A DNA stretch of 19,379 nt from contig MU129161.1 of the NCBI GenBank assembly GCA_014904985.1, positions 3,764 to 23,142 of the forward strand, in the 5' to 3' direction. A model generated the notes under the pieces. It was not told the origin of the DNA, did not search any database, and saw nothing but the letters and a program-made list of their open reading frames with translations. The stretch comes from Hydnum rufescens UP504 (taxonomy: Eukaryota; Basidiomycota; Agaricomycetes; Cantharellales; Hydnaceae). Positions 1 to 8,912 of this stretch are shown here, in pieces (position 1 is the first letter of the stretch; the number at the start of each line of letters is the position of its first letter). The translations under genes and the position numbers were made by a program.

Positions 1-359
1 TGAGAACAATAGGGTTGTCAAGGAGGTGAGTCATTCATAAGGTGGTTGCAAGGTAGGCACACAAATAGCAGTAAACAGTTCAATACAACACATATAAGCC
101 TTTCACAAGCATCCCACAATATATCATTGACTATAGCCAGTCCATATCACAACCTTATCCTCCACTGAATATCATACACAACTTGTTAGAGAGTGATCAA
201 CCATCAGAGCAAACCAGCCCATTGAATAAAAATAGAAATACAGTCTCCCATTTACACACTGGCTGAACCAGAGTTTGATTTGACAGTCATCAGAGCTCCC
301 AATCCTTCTTCTATACTGGGCTCTGAACTTAGAAAATGACCAGGGGAAGTCATATAGGA
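1..359. other. Non-coding stretch, nothing recognised
   Basis: No open frame with a plausible product and no repeat shared with the rest of the window is visible here. Composition is AT-rich and unremarkable. It is listed only so that the gap is not taken for an omission. Confidence 0.6.
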
Positions 360-418
360 GGGGGTATCAGGATAGGTGCTGGAAGGTCTGGGAAGGCCCC
401 TGAATGGGTCAGCAGGCT
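360..418 (+). repeat. Dispersed direct repeat, copy 1
   Basis: About 49 of 58 bases match, without gaps, a copy in the same orientation at 18171-18228; both begin GGGGGTATCAGGATAGG and share CCCCTGAATGGGTCAG. The two copies lie on opposite sides of the retroelement and the decayed genes, and each is followed by a set of stem-loops in similar order. The repeat could be a piece of a non-autonomous transposon or of a highly diverged terminal repeat. I do not recognise the family. Confidence 0.75.
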
Positions 419-552
419 ACACGGGTTTATCGGGGACAATCACAGTTATTATTTTCTCATTGTTTATGATGGGGGAATCCCATGTTTCATTCTTATTGAC
501 TTGTTTATTATTTATTTATTTATTTAAAATTCACAGGAAACTACTTAGTAGC

Positions 553-582
553 ACCACACACCTGCCCTAGTGGGTGTGTGGT
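553..582. repeat. Stem-loop A, left cluster
   Basis: A perfect 10-bp stem (553-562 with 573-582, ACCACACACC / GGTGTGTGGT) encloses a 10-base loop. The stem shares CACACACCTGCC with stem-loop C at 795-826. It is the first of three hairpins between about 550 and 830, a series mirrored near 18500-18740. Confidence 0.7.
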
Positions 583-720
583 ACCTTCCTTTGCCTCATT
601 GGTGGTTTGGCCAGTTTTCAAAGGGGGGGGACATCATGGGCAGTATCTATTGTATGATAACCTAGATTAAATAAGTAAAATAAGAGTAATATGTTAGTAA
701 AGGAAAAAAATTTGAAGGGA

Positions 721-756
721 ACACCAAAAGAGCAGCAGGTGCTGCTCTTTTGGTGT
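721..756. repeat. Stem-loop B, left cluster (17-bp perfect stem)
   Basis: Bases 721-737 (ACACCAAAAGAGCAGCA) are exactly complementary to 740-756, with only GG between them. Flanking sequence is also partly palindromic: GTTAGT upstream (693-698) faces ACTAAC downstream (783-788). A related hairpin at 18635-18675 has a different but equally well paired stem. A half copy, left stem only, lies at 971-1016. No coding role is visible. Confidence 0.85.
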
Positions 757-794
757 CATGGTACACCTCATAATCAAAAAAACTAACCTAATAT

Positions 795-826
795 TGCCAC
801 ACACCTGCCAAAGCAGGTGTGTGGCA
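795..826. repeat. Stem-loop C, left cluster (14-bp perfect stem)
   Basis: TGCCACACACCTGC (795-808) pairs perfectly with 813-826 around the loop CAAA. It lies 38 bases after stem-loop B. The hairpin at 18707-18738 has a comparable position and composition in the right-hand cluster. Confidence 0.85.
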
Positions 827-970
827 CTGTATTTGTTTTGTGTTTCATTGTTGCAGAAAATCAAGGGTTGGGGGTCTGGGGGGCAGTGTGGTCCTGTGTT
901 TTGCTTTGGACCTGGTCTGTGCATTTGTCAAGTCAGATATCGGGCAGTGGAGATACCTAGAATAATAGTA

Positions 971-1016
971 TGTTAGTAAAGAAAAAAAAAACAAAGGCAA
1001 TGCCAAAAGAGCAGCA
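971..1016 (+). repeat. Half copy of the stem-loop B module
   Basis: GTTAGTAAAG, an A-run and then CCAAAAGAGCAGCAG repeat the arrangement at 693-738, about 278 bases downstream, but the right half of the stem is missing. This shows the B module is itself a repeated unit rather than a single-copy hairpin. Confidence 0.65.
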
Positions 1017-1020
1017 GTAT

Positions 1021-2290
1021 AGAAGAGACCTAATGGGCTTTATTTGTTTTGATCAGTTGAAATGTTATAAGGTGTTTCATTTAGAATGTGTTAGATGAGG
1101 ACAGATCAGTTTTGATGGGTTATGTGCCACTCAACTTGTTATTTTGTACTAGTTTTGTTGTTGGTTTGACCTCAGGACTCAAACACAAGACTCCAAGATT
1201 GATGCTTGGCACAAGATTTGAACACAGGACCTTCAGATACTCCAAAGCATGGATAGCAAGACACCAAGATTCAAACACAAGACCTTAAGACACTTCCAAG
1301 ACACTTCAAGACACAACTGCAAGACTCAGGATTCAGACACACAACTTCAAGAATGGATGTCTAGCAACTCCTACTCTGAGGGTTCTACAACTATCCACTA
1401 TTCTTCCCACGACTAAGCAAGACTGACACACTCTGATTCTCTTATTCCCTTTTATACTCTTCTCCTTGTTCGAGATACTATTATTCTCTCTACTAATGGA
1501 TACTTGGATACTAGGGTACAATGATCCTCAGGGAGCACCTTGATCCTTGGAGGGGACTCCTCTTCAGATGCTCTTCTACACTAAATCCCCCCTCTCTTTA
1601 TACCTTTCTGAACCCTCCACATGACTCATCCACTTACTAATCCCCTTACTCATCCTTTAGTCATGCTCACTAATTGCCTTACCCATCCATTCCTAATGCC
1701 TTACCAATTGTCTTACTCATCTCCCTCCTCCTTACTAACCTCTTGCTAGATCACCTGCCCTTAAGTCATGTGCAAAATGTGGACTTCCTTAGTATAAGTG
1801 GTTATACTTCTCTTCTAGAGTTCCATGCTGGTAAGACACAGATTTTCTTGAAGAGCTTAAACCAAGGGGTTTTTGAGGCTCGAACATTTTCTCTTCTACA
1901 GGTGGTGAACACTTTTCAATTGCAGTCCCTTGCAATCTCCCTACATCATAGCATGCAAATTCCTCCTGCTCACCCAACCGAAATACCACCATTTCCATCC
2001 CTCTATCCACCATGAAAAGTTCTCTACTGACAACCTTTGTCCTCTCCATATAAAATTGCTAACAGTTGGATAAAAGGCTTATTTCCTTTTTACATCAGCT
2101 TTTATTTATACTCCTATTATCCCTTTATTGGGCTTACCCTGCAATTCGTCTGTGATTGTTAGGTACAAGTGACTCATGGCAAAGGTTCATGGAGGTACAA
2201 CATCATTTTCTGCTACTCACAATAGCACAATGAACTCAATTTCAATGTCTTGATGGCAATAGGGGACATAGCTCTGCAGCATAGGTATGT
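1021..2290. other. Non-coding stretch with low-complexity direct repeats
   Basis: No convincing gene. From 1172 to 1290 there are three diverged copies of a block like CAAGATTCAAACACAAGACC (near 1172, 1207 and 1265), followed by an AAGACACTTC short repeat (about 1287-1315). From 1570 to 1740 the plus strand is pyrimidine-rich with recurring CTTACTCATC. Open frames at 1674-2015 (plus) and 1789-2049 (minus) show no domain or convincing coding character. TGTTAG at 1089 and CTAACA ending at 2064 could mark an old LTR, but there is no target duplication. Confidence 0.5.
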
Positions 2291-2654
2291 TGTAAATCAT
2301 CCATTTTGTTTCTTTTGATATGAGTATTCCTTCATAACACATGTGAGGAGTTGGGCAATATCAAATGGATGCCAAGGGTCGCAAAAGGTGAAATGGTTCT
2401 GGACCATGGTAATTGAATGCTTGGTAAAGTAGATGGGTAACTTGGAGAGGCATAGAGATGACTTGATCACTCTTGATTGATGAAGGCATGAGTTCAATCT
2501 GCCTTTATACCCATTCTTGTTTCTCTTATCTCCTGTCACAGCTTATTTGAACTTTGACTTCTTTTTGCGCTTTTTATTGACTCCACCATATTTGTCAACA
2601 CCAATGACTTTTTGGGAAGCTAATTAACTGCACCCCATATCCCTCTTTGTTCAT
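2290..2654 (-). pseudogene. Possible 3' tail of decayed gene, unknown product
   Basis: Two overlapping minus frames carry protein-like stretches. One, at 2297-2539, includes FTFCDPWHPFDIAQLL; the other has LMPSSIKSDQVISMPLQ. Both are interrupted by stops. This looks like the eroded continuation of the gene starting at 3585, but I cannot decide which frame was coding and recognise no family. It could be unrelated degenerate sequence. Confidence 0.3.
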
Positions 2655-3585
2655 TTAGTTCTCTGAGATAAGCTTCATAAGCAAGAGTGCTATTGGTTTG
2701 ATGAAGACTTCTTTACCTGTGATGTACTCCCAATTTGTTCCTTGGTACTCAAATGGGGAAGACAGGTGATTGAAACCATGCTGATGATGACAACAATTTG
2801 GAATGTTGAACACAAATATGTCACCATCAATGATCCCACCATTGGCGAGGTCCGCATTTTTGTAATGTTCTGGTACCCACATGTTGAGTATCACCATAGA
2901 CCCTTCTATTCGAATAATCCATGCTTGCATTATGGTCTCATAGCCTGTTGGCACAAATCCAACCATTTCACCCATTGCTCCTTCCAGATTTTGAAAGTGC
3001 TCAATTGAAGCAGAGGTTCGTCAATATACATGGGTTATCATCATGATCGGTTGTGGGTATGGAATGAATCTTCAATAGTCAAAGGGGATGCAGGAGACTT
3101 GAGGCATGGTGAACACTTTGATCTTTGCTTCCTAGTACTACTGTTCTTTTTATTTCCTTCCTTCAGATCATCCTGGCTTGATATAGCCATATGTCCAAAT
3201 TTCTTCAAATTAAATTTGTCCTCTTTTTTCCTTTTATGGTTTAGATTGATCCATATTCAAATCTCCATTTTTAGAAGTCAGACAATTCGTGCACAAATAC
3301 AGGGATGAAGCAATTGCCTAAAGGAATTTCCCCATATAGGTCAAGTTCCAATTCTACCCTGACTTTAAAGACTGTTTCATTTCATTCGATGATGGTGCAA
3401 TCGTATCTCATGAGCAGTGCATAGGTGAAATGGAGAGGATTCGCCTGAATGTTTGGACAAAAATATCCATGTTCACCTTGATGCAAGTACAATAGTGGTG
3501 AAGCTGGACTAGTCACAATGACACTCACTTGCATTCATTGTTTGACACTTGGGTTGGTGGTTACGACTTGTATACCCTCATCCAT
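2655..3585 (-). pseudogene. Decayed protein gene of unknown function
   Basis: Reading from an ATG at 3585-3583 (preceded in frame by a TAG), the frame opens with MDEGIQVVTTNPSVKQ and runs about 104 codons with in-frame TGA at 3535-3537 and 3382-3384, ending at TAA 3271-3273. Protein-like sequence then continues in a second frame (FNLKKFGHMAISSQDDL, about 3250-3050). A third stretch (about 2975-2655, 106 codons) contains WVPEHYKNADLANGG. At least two frameshifts are therefore needed. The internal stops are largely TGA, as in the neighbouring retroelement, so the same CpG-type decay fits. I recognise no domain. It may be an accessory ORF of a transposon or a host-derived gene. Confidence 0.5.
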
Positions 3586-3696
3586 CTAGCTTCAAACTCC
3601 TTTTAGATGGCTGAAAGCTTAAGTCATAATGAAACTCTTACTGTGTGAGTGATATTGAGTGTAAGGATGAGACTGGATTTTTAGAAGTGTCTAGTC

Positions 3697-3705
3697 TTTT
3701 ATATA
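3697..3705 (-). promoter_or_regulatory. TATA-like box upstream of the decayed gene
   Basis: On the minus strand the sequence reads CATATATAAAAG, a good TATA-box match about 112 bases before the ATG at 3585. Position and orientation suit the core promoter of that gene. It is a sequence match only, in AT-rich DNA. Confidence 0.4.
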
Positions 3706-4278
3706 TGTGGAATTTCAATTGGTCTGTCAGAATTCCTGACCTCTGCTTTCATCAGCCTAGATTTATTGTTGGAATTCTTCCTGTTATCCTTTGTTCTTTC
3801 GGATATTTCTTAGTTCAATAGTTCCTATTCCTCACTTGCTCTTTGTTCATATTTCCCCCCTTTTTGTTTTATCATGAAGGTGCAGATGACGTGTTCGATG
3901 TGTTGAATGTCAGGTTTATTGTACATTTACATGAGTGTATTCACTCAGGTTGAAAGAAAGAACGGAAAAAAAATTGACAAGAGATGGGTTGAAGAGATCG
4001 CCCATAAGGCAGTAGTGAATCAACAGGCAACCATTGTACAGGTTACTTGAGTGCATTCACTCAGAAAGAAAGAAAGAAGGGGATTGGAGACAATGATTTG
4101 TGAGACAGAATTGATGATGGGTTGGAAGGGGATTGGAGAAGGGAGAATGGGATGAGCATTGGAATGAGAAATGTAATCTTGAGGTCGCAGAGTGGTCGAG
4201 ATGAAAGTTGTATTCAGGGCATGTATCTTCCCTATTATTGGTGTAAGTCTCGTTTCTCATGGATGTGGCATTGTAATG
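3706..4278. other. Intergenic stretch between two decayed genes
   Basis: No convincing gene. It lies between the stop of the split gene (4279) and the TATA-like box of the next minus-strand gene, so it would contain the terminator of one and the upstream region of the other. It holds the paired palindromic repeats at 3919-4079 and a GGGGATTGGAGA repeat (about 4080 and 4128). The open frame at 4057-4260 (minus) is not convincing. Confidence 0.45.
3919..4079. repeat. Pair of direct repeats, each with a TGAGTG..CACTCA palindrome
   Basis: TGAGTGTATTCACTCA (3932-3947) and TGAGTGCATTCACTCA (4048-4063) lie 116 bases apart. Each is preceded by ATTGTACA and followed by a GAAAGAAAGAA purine run. Each is a 6-bp inverted repeat around four bases. 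They could be paired protein-binding sites upstream of the 3585 gene or simply a small local duplication. Confidence 0.6.
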
Positions 4279-4888
4279 TTACCACTCATCGACTTCTTCT
4301 TCAACCTCTATCATTTCCTCTTCATCTTCTTCCTGCATAGGTGAAATGGGCAGCAAAATGGGTTTGTGAACTGGGATGTCTGTGAGCTCGAATGGATGCA
4401 GGTCCAGTTTAAGTAGAGCCCATTCTTTGTCATGCAGTTTAGTCTGAATTTCTTGAATTGTGTGAGTATATTTCTTGATTGCATAGGGCTGACACTTGAG
4501 GGGGGACATGAAACAATTTCCATCAGTGAAAATGTCTAAAAGATTAGTAAGACACCTGGTGAAGCAATGATGAAGGTGGAAAGCATAAATAGGAGAGTAC
4601 ATCTCCTCTTCTTGTTGGACTATATCTGCAGCAAGAGAAAAGATACAAGAGAACTTGTTGCTCTGCATTAGTTCAATCTGTTGGCTGCTTGCAAGCACAT
4701 AACTATATAGACGGATGGATTCTTTGTTGTGAGCGTTGATTTTCTCACTCAGATTATCGAAATGGGTGATGCAATCAAGAAGGATATTGCTGGTGTGGAT
4801 GAGAGTAATGCCAAGTTGAGCTAGTTGACCAATGTGGCCTTCCCACGCCTGCATAAGCTGTATGAGTCATGTGGTGGTGTCAGTGATC
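4279..4888 (-). pseudogene. Unknown protein gene, 3' half (split by fold-back element)
   Basis: An open frame of 191 codons from an internal ATG at 4854 to TAA at 4279-4281. In the same frame, coding-like sequence extends upstream to about 4888 (VITDTTT) across one TGA at 4867-4869. The protein is largely helical in character, with His- and Cys-containing segments (YAFHLHHCFTRC), and ends in a strongly acidic tail (EEDEEEMIEVEEEVDEW). I recognise no family. The 5' half is at 9135-9908 on the same strand. Bridging the two halves across the insertion keeps the frame: the 5' half ends in EAHA and this half resumes with VITDTTT. The joined product would be roughly 450 codons. It could be an accessory ORF downstream of the Ty3/gypsy pol or a host gene. 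Confidence 0.55.
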
Positions 4889-4896
4889 ACCTGATG
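4889..4896. repeat. Candidate target-site duplication, left copy
   Basis: ACCTGATG here faces ACAGCATG at 9135-9142. Only 5 of 8 bases match. Removing the element plus this copy restores the reading frame of the split gene, which is why these borders were chosen. A mutated 8-bp duplication would be typical of hAT-type insertion, but the match is weak. Confidence 0.3.
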
Positions 4897-4905
4897 AGGT
4901 AGCCT

Positions 4906-5090
4906 TTTTGCATTGGAAACAGTAAGTTACCATGAGAGCTTTGCAAAGATTACAGTAAGTTACTGTTACCACATTTTTGATGCATCAGGTTGGGTTCTTA
5001 ATGGATTTGCATCCAATCATTTCCTATTTAGGATAATTTCCATACTGGGTTTGGGGTGACTAAAAATATTATATAATGATTCCCAAATGG
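4906..5090 (+). repeat. Outer inverted flank of the fold-back element, left
   Basis: TTTTTGCA is followed by two copies of CAGTAAGTTAC (4920-4930 and 4953-4963) and TTTTTGATGCATCAGG. It is the diverged inverted counterpart of 8913-9130. Pairing is clearly poorer than in the core arms, so this part has aged while the core has stayed matched. Confidence 0.5.
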
Positions 5091-6933
5091 TATCCAGTTA
5101 CATAATACACTGATTCTTATTGAAAAAAAAGCCTAAATGCGGAAATTAGATGAACTACATCCAGAAAAATTTTCCCCATCCAGCCCAATGGGGGCCCAGG
5201 ACCAGGGGGTGGTGCCTGGGATGGATGGATAGACCCCTAGGGACCCTGATACAGTGAAAAAACCAGGCCCAGGGCTACTGGTTAGTTCCTGAAACAATGA
5301 GAACAGTAAAAACAGCACCAGAACCACCAGAAATTGCCACAAAATAAGTGCTGGGCGGACAAGTCTGAAATTTGGCACATAATTAGAGACTATTAGGATG
5401 CAAATTATATCAAAATTTCAGCCCAATCCATGCATTACTTATGGAGATATGGGCCAAACAGGTTTACACATTAAAAATTGATTTCCTCCCCCTATAGAAT
5501 AGCTAGGGACATGAAAATTCACACAGAGTATGAGGTCACTATGAAACAACTATGTGCCAAAAATCAGCCTAATACATGGACCTAAAGAGGGGGGAACTGG
5601 GCAGGGAGGACTGGAACCACCGGAAGTTGCCGGAAAATAGGTGCTGGGCAGACGTGTCTGAAATTAGGCACATGATTAGAGACTATTAGGATGCAAATCA
5701 TATCAAAATTTCAGCCCAATCTATGCATTACTTATGGAGATATGAGCCAAACAGGTTTACACATTAAAAATTGATTTTCTCCCCTATAAAATAGCTAGGG
5801 ACTTGAAAATTTACACAGATTATAATGTTATTACAAAGTAATCATGTGCCAAAAATCAGCTCAATCCATCCACTCAAAGAGGGGGAACTGGGCAAGGGGG
5901 ACTGGAACCACCGGAAGATGCCGGAAAATAAGCGCTGGGCGGACGAGTCTGAAACTCGGCACATATGAGGAGACTATTAAACAAAAATCATATCAAAATT
6001 TCAGCCCAATCCATGCATTACTTATGGAGATATGAGCCAAACAGGTCTGGACATTGAAAATTGATTGACCTCCCCTACAGTCAAGATATGAACTTGAAAT
6101 TTTACACAGAGTATAGTCATATCATGGACTATATGTATGCCAAATATCAGCCCAATCAGTTGAGTTTGAGACATTCAACTCCCTTGGCAGGCAGAAAAGA
6201 GAAAAAACCCCACCATAAATGTGAATCACCCCACATTGGGCCCAAAATAGGTGGAATTGACCTGTAATATTATGATACAGCCTATATCCAAAAATGGAAT
6301 GAATTGGATGTGTGGAAGTGGCTGAAATTGAGGGGGAGGAGGAGGACAATCAAAAGTGAATTACACAGGATGTAGAGCAGGGATGGATCTGATATTAGGC
6401 TACTAGTGTAATACAGATATGGGGAGTTCATATGCCAAATATCAGCCTAACCAGACTCCATTTAGGCATTGCTCCACATCATCCCCCCTAACTCACAATT
6501 TCCTGCCCAGGGCCTTCCATCCATGCCATTACCCTGAAAATTCACAGTTGGCCCATCCAAACACATTCATAACATCCCTCAAAATTTCAGATTTCTTATT
6601 GCAATGTGAGACCTTGCAGAATATTTTCAAGTTTCACTGTAATACACCCTCCAGTGGGGGCACTTCAGCACTCCAATGACTCTGATTTTTTCACCTGGTC
6701 ACCATTTGAGGCCCAGGTGCAAATTTCAGGCCATTCTAAGCACTTCTGGCATTGGTCACATGACCCAGATCTTCCCCTCCCCCTGCTTCACTCAGTGATC
6801 CAATTTGCATGGACTTTGTGGCCATTTGTAGTAGTAGTAGGTGACACCCCATGATTCCAATTTGAAGACATTCCATGGAATATTTATTGAGTTATTCAAG
6901 AAACATTCCAGATCAATTCAATTTGAGGTCAGA
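5091..6933 (+). repeat. Left arm of near-perfect inverted repeat
   Basis: 1843 bp, the reverse complement of 6962-8912. By eye the inner 1.5 kb differs from the other arm only by scattered single-base changes and one-base indels (for example around 5958, 6650-6680 and 6724). The outermost 200 bp shows about six substitutions, mostly A/T here against G/C in the right arm. The arm holds diverged tandem units of about 292 bp (see 5341-6450). It begins TATCCAGTTACATAATACAC and ends GAGGTCAGA. Confidence 0.95.
5341..6450 (+). repeat. Tandem array of ~292-bp units within the left arm
   Basis: Landmarks recur at near-constant spacing. CTGGGC(G/A)GAC falls at 5351, 5644 and 5935. TGCCAAA(A/T)ATCAG falls at 5555, 5847, 6138 and 6433 (spacings 292, 291 and 295). 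Each of the first three units also has TTACTTATGGAGATATG-GCCAAACAGGT, a pyrimidine patch near TCCCCTATA and CACCGGAAG-TGCCGGAAAATA. Units near 5341-5935 are similar; those closer to the palindrome centre are much more diverged. The right arm holds the mirror image. Confidence 0.85.
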
Positions 6934-6961
6934 CTACAGTACTTAGTGGAAATACCATGGT
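6934..6961. other. Palindrome spacer (28 bp)
   Basis: The unpaired centre between the arms (CTACAGTACTTAG...CCATGGT). Pairing breaks at 6934 against 6961. It is short enough for the DNA to extrude as a cruciform and for the RNA to fold into an uninterrupted hairpin. Confidence 0.9.
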
Positions 6962-8912
6962 TCTGACCTCAAATTGAATTGATCTGGAATGTTTCTTGAA
7001 TAACTCAATAAATATTCCATGGAATGTCTTCAAATTGGAATCATGGGGTGTCACCTACTACTACTACAAATGGCCACAAAGTCCATGCAAATTGGATCAC
7101 TGAGTGAAGCAGGGGGAGGGGAAGATCTGGGTCATGTGACCAATGCCAGAAGTGCTTAGAATGGCCTGAAATTTTGCACCTGGGCCTCAAATGGTGACCA
7201 GGTGAAAAAATCAGAGTCATTGAGTGCTGGAAGTGCCCCACTGGAGGGTGTATTACAGTGAAACTTGAAAATATTCTGCAAGGTCTCACATTGCAATAAG
7301 AAATCTGAAATTTTGAGGGATGTTATGAATGTGTTTGGATGGCCAACTGTGAATTTTCAGGGTAATGGCATGGATGGAAGGCCCTGGGCAGGAAATTGTG
7401 AGTTAGGGGGGATGATGTGGAGCAATGCCTAAATGGAGTCTGGTTAGGCTGATATTTGGCATATGAACTCCCCATATCTGTATTACACTAGTAGCCTAAT
7501 ATCAGATCCATCCCTGCTCTACATCCTGTGTAATTCACTTTTGATTGTCCTCCTCCTCCCCCTCAATTTCAGCCACTTCCACACATCCAATTCATTCCAT
7601 TTTTGGATATAGGCTGTATCATAATATTACAGGTCAATTCCACCTATTTTGGGCCCAATGTGGGGTGATTCACATTTATGGTGGGGTTTTTTCTCTTTTC
7701 TGCCTGCCAAGGGAGTTGAATGTCTCAAACTCAACTGATTGGGCTGATATTTGGCATACATATAGTCCATGATATGACTATACTCTGTGTAAAATTTCAA
7801 GTTCATATCTTGACTGTAGGGGAGGTCAATCAATTTTCAATGTCCAGACCTGTTTGGCTCATATCTCCATAAGTAATGCATGGATTGGGCTGAAATTTTG
7901 ATATGATTTTTGGTTTAATAGTCTCCTCATATGTGCCGAGTTTCAGACTCGTCCGCCCAGCGCTTATTTTCCGGCATCTTCCGGTGGTTCCAGTCCCCCT
8001 TGCCCAGTTCCCCCTCTTTGAGTGGATGGATTGAGCTGATTTTTGGCACATGATTACTTTGTAATAACATTATAATCTGTGTAAATTTTCAAGTCCCTAG
8101 CTATTTTATAGGGGGAGAAAATCAATTTTTAATGTGTAAACCTGTTTGGCTCATATCTCCATAAGTAATGCATAGATTGGGCTGAAATTTTGATATGATT
8201 TGCATCCTAATAGTCTCTAATCATGTGCCTAATTTCAGACACGTCTGCCCAGCACCTATTTTCCGGCAACTTCCGGTGGTTCCAGTCCTCCCTGCCCAGT
8301 TCCCCCCCTCTTTAGGTCCATGTATTAGGCTGATTTTTGGCACATAGTTGTTTCATAGTGACCTCATACTCTGTGTGAATTTTCATGTCCCTAGCTATTC
8401 TATAGGGGGAGGAAATCAATTTTTAATGTGTAAACCTGTTTGGCCCATATCTCCATAAGTAATGCATGGATTGGGCTGAAATTTTGATATAATTTGCATC
8501 CTAATAGTCTCTAATTATGTGCCAAATTTCAGACTTGTCCGCCCAGCACTTATTTTGTGGCAATTTCTGGTGGTTCTGGTGCTGTTTTTACTGTTCTCAT
8601 TGCATCCTAATAGTCTTTAATCATGTGCCAAATTTCAGACTGATTGGCCCAGCGCTTATTTTGTGGCAATTTCCGGTGTTTCTGGTGCTGTTTTTACTGT
8701 TCTCATTGTTTCAGGCACTAACCAGTGGCCCTGGGCCTGGTTTTCTCACTGTATCAGGGCCCCTAGGGGTCCATCCATCCATCCCAGGCACCACCCCCTG
8801 GTCCTGGGCCCCCATTGGGCTGGATGGGGAAGATTTTTCTGGATGTAGTTCATCTAATTTCCGCATTTAGGCTTTTTTTTCAATAGGAATCAGTGTATTA
8901 TGTAACTGGATA
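6962..8912 (-). repeat. Right arm of near-perfect inverted repeat
   Basis: 1951 bp, the reverse complement of 5091-6933. The 108-bp length excess is almost entirely a 106-bp tandem duplication at about 8496-8707 that the left arm lacks. The arm ends GTGTATTATGTAACTGGATA. Inner parts match the left arm almost exactly. Confidence 0.95.
8496..8707 (+). repeat. 106-bp tandem duplication unique to the right arm
   Basis: Two adjacent units start GCATCCTAATAGTCT at 8496 and 8602 and end near CTGTTCTCATT. They differ at several positions (CTTGTCCGCCCAGCACTT against CTGATTGGCCCAGCGCTT). The inner unit is the one that matches the single unit of the left arm. The simplest reading is that the left arm lost the outer unit by recombination between the copies. 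Confidence 0.85.

Noticed and set aside
1172..1290. tRNA-derived SINE suggested by GATTTGAACACAGGACC-like blocks
   Set aside because: The blocks only loosely resemble the reverse complement of a tRNA T-arm. No cloverleaf can be drawn, and the block repeats three times without the rest of a tRNA.
1089..2064. Possible 976-bp LTR with TGTTAG...CTAACA ends
   Set aside because: The flanks (GAATG and GTTGG) are not a target duplication, no primer-binding site follows, and a 6-base inverted match can arise by chance.
5341..6450. CRISPR array
   Set aside because: The repeats are about 292 bp, diverged and contiguous, not short identical repeats with unique spacers, and the context is eukaryotic.
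5133..8870. Open frames of 60-118 codons on both strands inside the palindrome
   Set aside because: They occur as mirror-image pairs created by the inverted repeat, show no domain, and are limited to repeat units. They are not genes.
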